Below, piece after piece: positions 60,869 through 64,000 of a DNA stretch of 64,000 nucleotides (position 1 is its first letter; every line of letters begins with the position of its first letter). Both the position numbers and the translations under genes were made by a program. The notes beneath the pieces were generated by a model. It was not told the origin of the DNA. It searched no databases and saw only the letters and a program-made list of their open reading frames with translations. Source of the stretch: Patulibacter sp. SYSU D01012 (GTDB lineage Bacteria; Actinomycetota; Thermoleophilia; Solirubrobacterales; Solirubrobacteraceae). The stretch is taken from the NCBI RefSeq assembly GCF_017916475.1, contig NZ_JAFMTB010000001.1, positions 1,764,043 through 1,828,042 on the forward strand, written 5' to 3'.

Positions 60869-62188
60869 TCAGGCGACGGGGTCGCCGGTCGGACGGGTGG
60901 TCTCGGTCAGCAGCGTGGCGACCGCGGCGTCGACGTCGACGATGCGGTTGGTGCCGCGCTCGACGTGGACGACGACGGGCTCGTACGTCGCCAGGGCGGC
61001 GGCGTCGTAGCTCGCGTACGAGATGACGATGACGGTGTCGCCGCGGTGGACGAGGCGCGCGGCCGCGCCGTTGACCTTCACCTCGCCCGACCCGCGCTCG
61101 CCCTCGATCGTGTACGTCTCGAAGCGCTCGCCGTTGTCGACGTCCACGACGGCGACCTGCTCGTGGGGCAGGATGTCGGCGGCCTCGAGCAGCTCCGGGT
61201 CGATCGTGATCGAGCCGACGTAGTGCAGGTCGGAGTCCGTGACGGTCGCGCGGTGGATCTTCGACTTCAGCATCGTCCGCGTCGGCGCGACGGCCCGACG
61301 GCGCGGGACGGCCGGCGCGGGCGCCGGGGCCGGGGCGGCGGCCACGGGGGCGAGCATCAGGTTGTCGATCAGGCGGACGGGGCCGACCGGGGCGGCGACG
61401 GCGAGCAGGCTCGGCGCCTCGACGCGCTCGCGCGGCACGAGCGTCTCGGGGTCGACGACGGCCACGTACTCGGCGTCGATGGCGGCGTTCGCGAGCACCG
61501 CCGTGGCGACGCCGACGAGCGCGGCCGCGTCGGTCTCGCCCTCGCGCAGCGCGGCCTCGGCGGCCCGCAGCGCGCGGGGGATCGCGACGGCCTGCCGGCG
61601 GTCGTCCGGCGTCAGGCGCACGTTGCGGCTCGACAGCGCCAGGCCGTCGGGCTCGCGGACCGTCTCGCCCACCTCGATCCGCACGGGCAGGTTCAGGTCG
61701 CGCACCAGGCGCTTGACGACGAGCACCTGCTGGGCGTCCTTCGCGCCGAAGAAGGCGACGTCCGGGCCGACCATGTTCAGGAGCTTCGTGACGACCGTCG
61801 TCACGCCGTGGAAGTGCTCGGGTCCGCGGTGGGCGCCCTCGAGCGTCTCCGTCAGCGGGCCGCCGGTGCGGACCTCGGTGACGAACCCGTCGGGGTACAC
61901 CTCCGCGACGTCGGGCACGAAGACGACGTCGGCGCCGGCCTCGGCCGCGATCGCGGCGTCCGCGGCCTCGGTGCGGGGGTACGCCTGCAGGTCGCCCGCG
62001 TCGCCGAACTGGCGCGGGTTGACGAAGACGGAGACGACGGTGAAGTCCGTCTCCTCGACGCTGGCGCGCACGAGCGAGACGTGGCCGGCGTGCAGCGCGC
62101 CCATCGTCGGGACGAGGCCGACGGTGCCGCGCGCGCGGGCCTGGCGGACGAGGTCGCGCAGCTCGGCGACGGTGCGGACGATCTTCAT
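60869..62188 (-). CDS. panCD: Fused pantothenate synthetase-aspartate 1-decarboxylase (PanC-PanD)
   Basis: One 439-residue frame holds two enzymes. Residues 1-283 are PanC ([69 protein letters not shown]), which joins pantoate and beta-alanine using ATP. A Pro/Ala-rich linker (about 284-308) leads to PanD (from [13 protein letters not shown]), which makes that beta-alanine from aspartate. The PanD self-cleavage site HYVGSITID (Gly-Ser) is intact, so processing should release the pyruvoyl alpha chain and leave the beta chain attached to PanC. No stop or start signal separates the halves. ATGA overlap with the upstream gene. Confidence 0.95.
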   Translation of the reverse strand: MKIVRTVAELRDLVRQARARGTVGLVPTMGALHAGHVSLVRASVEETDFTVVSVFVNPRQFGDAGDLQAYPRTEAADAAIAAEAGADVVFVPDVAEVYPDGFVTEVRTGGPLTETLEGAHRGPEHFHGVTTVVTKLLNMVGPDVAFFGAKDAQQVLVVKRLVRDLNLPVRIEVGETVREPDGLALSSRNVRLTPDDRRQAVAIPRALRAAEAALREGETDAAALVGVATAVLANAAIDAEYVAVVDPETLVPRERVEAPSLLAVAAPVGPVRLIDNLMLAPVAAAPAPAPAPAVPRRRAVAPTRTMLKSKIHRATVTDSDLHYVGSITIDPELLEAADILPHEQVAVVDVDNGERFETYTIEGERGSGEVKVNGAAARLVHRGDTVIVISYASYDAAALATYEPVVVHVERGTNRIVDVDAAVATLLTETTRPTGDPVA

Positions 62189-62997
62189 GCGGGGCTCCCG
62201 GCAGGGACGGCGGTGGGCGTGGGGGTGCTGGAGCCGCCGGGGCGGGCGCCCCGGGCGGCGAGCCGCGCGGTGGCGGCGGTGAGGACGTCGAAGAGCTCGA
62301 GGTCGCCGGCGTCGCCGCGGGCCGCGACGGCGGCGCGCTGGCGGGCGACGGTGGCGTCGTCGCCGCGGGCGACCGGGCCGGTCAGCGCGTCGGCGGCGCC
62401 GCGCTCCTGCCAGGCGTCGACCGCGGCGCGGACGAGCGGCGCGAGCGCGGTGCGGTCCACGCCGGCGTCCGCGGCCAGGCGGGTCGCCAGGTCCTCGAGC
62501 GTGACGAGGAAGTTCGCGGCCACCGAGGCGGCGGCGTGGTAGGCGGCGCGGTCCGCGTCGTCGACCCGCAGGGGACGCATCCCGACGGCGACGGCCAGGC
62601 GCTCGGCGACCGCGAGGGCGCGCGGCGTCGCCGCGGCGACGGCGCACGGCGCGCCGGCGAGCGCCGCGTCCGGGCCCGGCACCGTCATCAGCGGGTGCAG
62701 CGAGAACGCCTCGTGCCCGTCGAGCGGCGCCAGGGTGGTGGCGCCCGAGACGTGGCCGACGAGCGGGCCGTCCGGCCGGGCGACGATCGCCGCGGCGGCC
62801 GCCGCGATCTCGCCGTCGGGGACGCAGAGGAGGACGACGTCGGCGTCGGCGCCGTCGTGGCCGCGCCCGTGCGGGCCGTCCACGGGCGCGCCGGCGGCGC
62901 GCAGGGCGGCGGCGAGGGCGCCGCCGAGTCGTCCCCGTCCGACGACGGAGCAACGGGGGAGGGGCGCGTCCGCGGGCGCGCTCCGACAGGGGGTCAT
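62185..62997 (-). CDS. Rossmann-like/DUF2520 NADP-dependent oxidoreductase, candidate ketopantoate reductase
   Basis: A 270-residue dehydrogenase-like protein. It has the dinucleotide motif [21 protein letters not shown] (about 16-36), [43 protein letters not shown], then a helical C-terminal DUF2520 domain ([39 protein letters not shown]). It resembles the ketopantoate/6-phosphogluconate reductase fold. It is the first gene of the pan operon, overlapping panC by ATGA, and no panE is visible. It is therefore a plausible ketopantoate reductase, functionally comparable to the nonorthologous PanG, though this is inference. Confidence 0.8.
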   Translation of the reverse strand: MTPCRSAPADAPLPRCSVVGRGRLGGALAAALRAAGAPVDGPHGRGHDGADADVVLLCVPDGEIAAAAAAIVARPDGPLVGHVSGATTLAPLDGHEAFSLHPLMTVPGPDAALAGAPCAVAAATPRALAVAERLAVAVGMRPLRVDDADRAAYHAAASVAANFLVTLEDLATRLAADAGVDRTALAPLVRAAVDAWQERGAADALTGPVARGDDATVARQRAAVAARGDAGDLELFDVLTAATARLAARGARPGGSSTPTPTAVPAGSPA

Positions 62998-63099
62998 GTG
63001 GGTCTCCGGTCCAGCTCCCCGAGGGGGATGCCGGTCGCGTGGGGCAAGGGGTGGTGGTGCGTGGGGGTCCGTCCCGCTGCGCGGTGACGGCCTCCGCGA

Positions 63100-63127
63100 G
63101 TTGTAGCACCCGGCACGAAGTTCGCAA
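63100..63127 (-). promoter_or_regulatory. Possible promoter of the pantothenate operon
   Basis: Minus strand TTGCGA (63127-63122), 16-bp spacer, TACAAC (63105-63100); leader about 95 nt before the ATG at 62997. Confidence 0.4.
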
Positions 63128-63164
63128 GGGGCGGCGTACGCAGCCCCGTCCGCGCGGGCGTCGC

Positions 63165-63170
63165 TAGCCT
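63165..63170 (+). promoter_or_regulatory. -10 box of the uracil-DNA glycosylase gene (leaderless)
   Basis: TAGCCT ends 7 nt before the GTG at 63178. Confidence 0.55.
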
Positions 63171-63177
63171 CGACGGG

Positions 63178-63876
63178 GTGACGTCCCCGACGGCCTCCGA
63201 GCGCCGCGCGCGCCTGGCTGAGGAGCAGGAGCGCGCCCGCGGCTGCCCCCGCTGCGCGGCGCTCGTGGCGCACCGCACGACGGTCGTCTTCGGCGCGGGC
63301 GACCCGGACGCCGACCTGCTGCTCGTCGCCGAGTCGCCCGGCCCCGGGGAGGACCGCCAGGGCCTGCCGCTCGTCGGTGGCGCCGGGCGGCTGCTGACCG
63401 AGCTGCTGGACGGCATCGGCCTGCGGCGCGAGGAGGTCTACGTGACGACCGCGCTCAAGTGCCGGCCGCCGGACAACCGCGATCCGCTGCCGGAGGAGCT
63501 GGCGCACTGCCGGCCGTACCTGCACGCGCAGCTCGAGCTCGTGCGTCCCAAGGTCGTCGCGACGCTCGGCAGCTTCGCCACGAAGCTGCTGCGCGGCGAC
63601 CCGGCGGGGATCAAGGAGGTCCACGGCCGGGCCGAGGTGCGGACGATCGGTCCGCGCACGGTGCGGCTGCTGCCCCTCGACCATCCGTCCGCGGCGCTCT
63701 ACGCCCGCCCGGCGATGGACCGGCTGCGCGCCGACGTGGCCCGGATCCCGGCGCTGCTGGCGCTGCCGGCCCCGGAGCAGGTCGCGCCCGTCCCGACGGA
63801 CGCGGCACCCGCGCCGCCCGCGCCCGCGGCGGAGCCCGATCCGGTCGCCGGTCCCGAGCAGCTCGGGCTCTTCTGA
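63178..63876 (+). CDS. Uracil-DNA glycosylase, iron-sulfur family 4 type
   Basis: A 232-residue UDG that excises uracil from DNA. It has a Cys pair in RGCPRCAAL near residue 24, active-site motif 1 LLVAESPGPGEDRQGLPLVGGAG (about 45-67), TTALKCRPPDNRDPLPEELAHCRPYL supplying the other cluster cysteines, and motif 2 PLDHPSAAL. Cys spacing fits a [4Fe-4S] enzyme of family 4. The last 40 residues are Ala/Pro-rich and end LGLF, which could be a beta-clamp-binding motif (QLGLF). Its TGA overlaps the ATG of the next frame. Confidence 0.9.
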   Translation: MTSPTASERRARLAEEQERARGCPRCAALVAHRTTVVFGAGDPDADLLLVAESPGPGEDRQGLPLVGGAGRLLTELLDGIGLRREEVYVTTALKCRPPDNRDPLPEELAHCRPYLHAQLELVRPKVVATLGSFATKLLRGDPAGIKEVHGRAEVRTIGPRTVRLLPLDHPSAALYARPAMDRLRADVARIPALLALPAPEQVAPVPTDAAPAPPAPAAEPDPVAGPEQLGLF

Positions 63877-64000
63877 TGGGCCCGCTCCCGTACTCGTGGC
63901 AGAACGTCGTCCTGGTGGCCGTGCAGGCGGCGCTCGTGGCGCTGCCGGGCGCCGGCCTGCCGGGGTGGGCCGGCCGCTTCGCCGGCCGCGCGTGGTCGCT
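63876..64000 (+). CDS. Start of an unidentified gene overlapping the UDG stop (3' partial)
   Basis: An ATG inside the UDG stop codon (TGATG) opens a frame that stays open to the end of the window. The first 41 residues begin MGPLPYSWQNVVLVAVQAALVALP and look like a first membrane helix followed by a basic stretch. Too little is visible to name it. The overlap type, common in this genome, is the main support. Confidence 0.4.
   Translation, partial: MGPLPYSWQNVVLVAVQAALVALPGAGLPGWAGRFAGRAWS

Overview
This 64 kb window is a chromosomal stretch of a very GC-rich bacterium (third codon positions are almost all G or C). Gene order, secreted-protein style and start-site architecture point to the Actinobacteriota. 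The long-headed Tat/lipoprotein substrate-binding protein, the secreted proteins with basic Ig-like tails and the panCD fusion suggest a Solirubrobacterales-like (Thermoleophilia) lineage. That placement is inference and was not tested. I see no rRNA, tRNA, CRISPR array, IS element or phage gene. About 20 genes carry a TANNNT -10 box only 6-9 nt before the start codon, so leaderless transcripts appear to be common here.

Layout. 1-20.5 kb is mostly housekeeping: a siderophore-binding lipoprotein (5' truncated), an NlpC/P60 hydrolase, purT, a flavoprotein, an ATP-grasp enzyme, rpsA-coaE-lytic transglycosylase-GNAT, a methyltransferase, a frameshifted VOC gene, uvrB (SOS box)-dfsB-like, a Pit phosphate permease with a small membrane partner, an aminotransferase, a secreted protein, mutY and a DivIVA protein. 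20.5-24.5 kb is a ketose operon: class II aldolase diverging from FGGY kinase-DeoR regulator-1-phosphofructokinase. 24.6-39.3 kb is the most interesting accessory region. It holds a fructokinase-like PfkB, an MFS permease, a FrlC-like epimerase between two tandem-repeat arrays, a polyamine-type ABC importer (potADBC) with one LacI regulator at its end and another upstream, and a FAD amine/sarcosine-type oxidase-cupin-aldo/keto reductase operon. The same 12-bp LacI-type operator (GGTAGCGCTATC, either orientation) sits on the promoters of the kinase/MFS pair, the epimerase and the oxidase operon, and a degenerate copy sits on the potA promoter, so these genes look like one regulon. A coherent but unproven reading is uptake and oxidative deglycation of an Amadori-type (fructosamine) compound: oxidase to glucosone, aldo/keto reductase to fructose, fructokinase to fructose 6-phosphate, with the epimerase handling C3 epimers.

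39.3-64 kb returns to mixed core genes: a GH6 glycosidase, a Tat ferritin-like protein, a Na+/H+ antiporter, a disulfide-reductase-like flavoprotein, an FKBP isomerase, a GAF/PucR regulator, a large secreted protein, uvrA (SOS box), an AraC regulator, CorA, small enzymes, a universal stress protein, a LysM lytic transglycosylase, an AI-2E-family permease, and the pantothenate operon DUF2520-panCD-panB. In this operon PanC and PanD are fused in one polypeptide. The window ends after a uracil-DNA glycosylase with the first codons of an overlapping gene.
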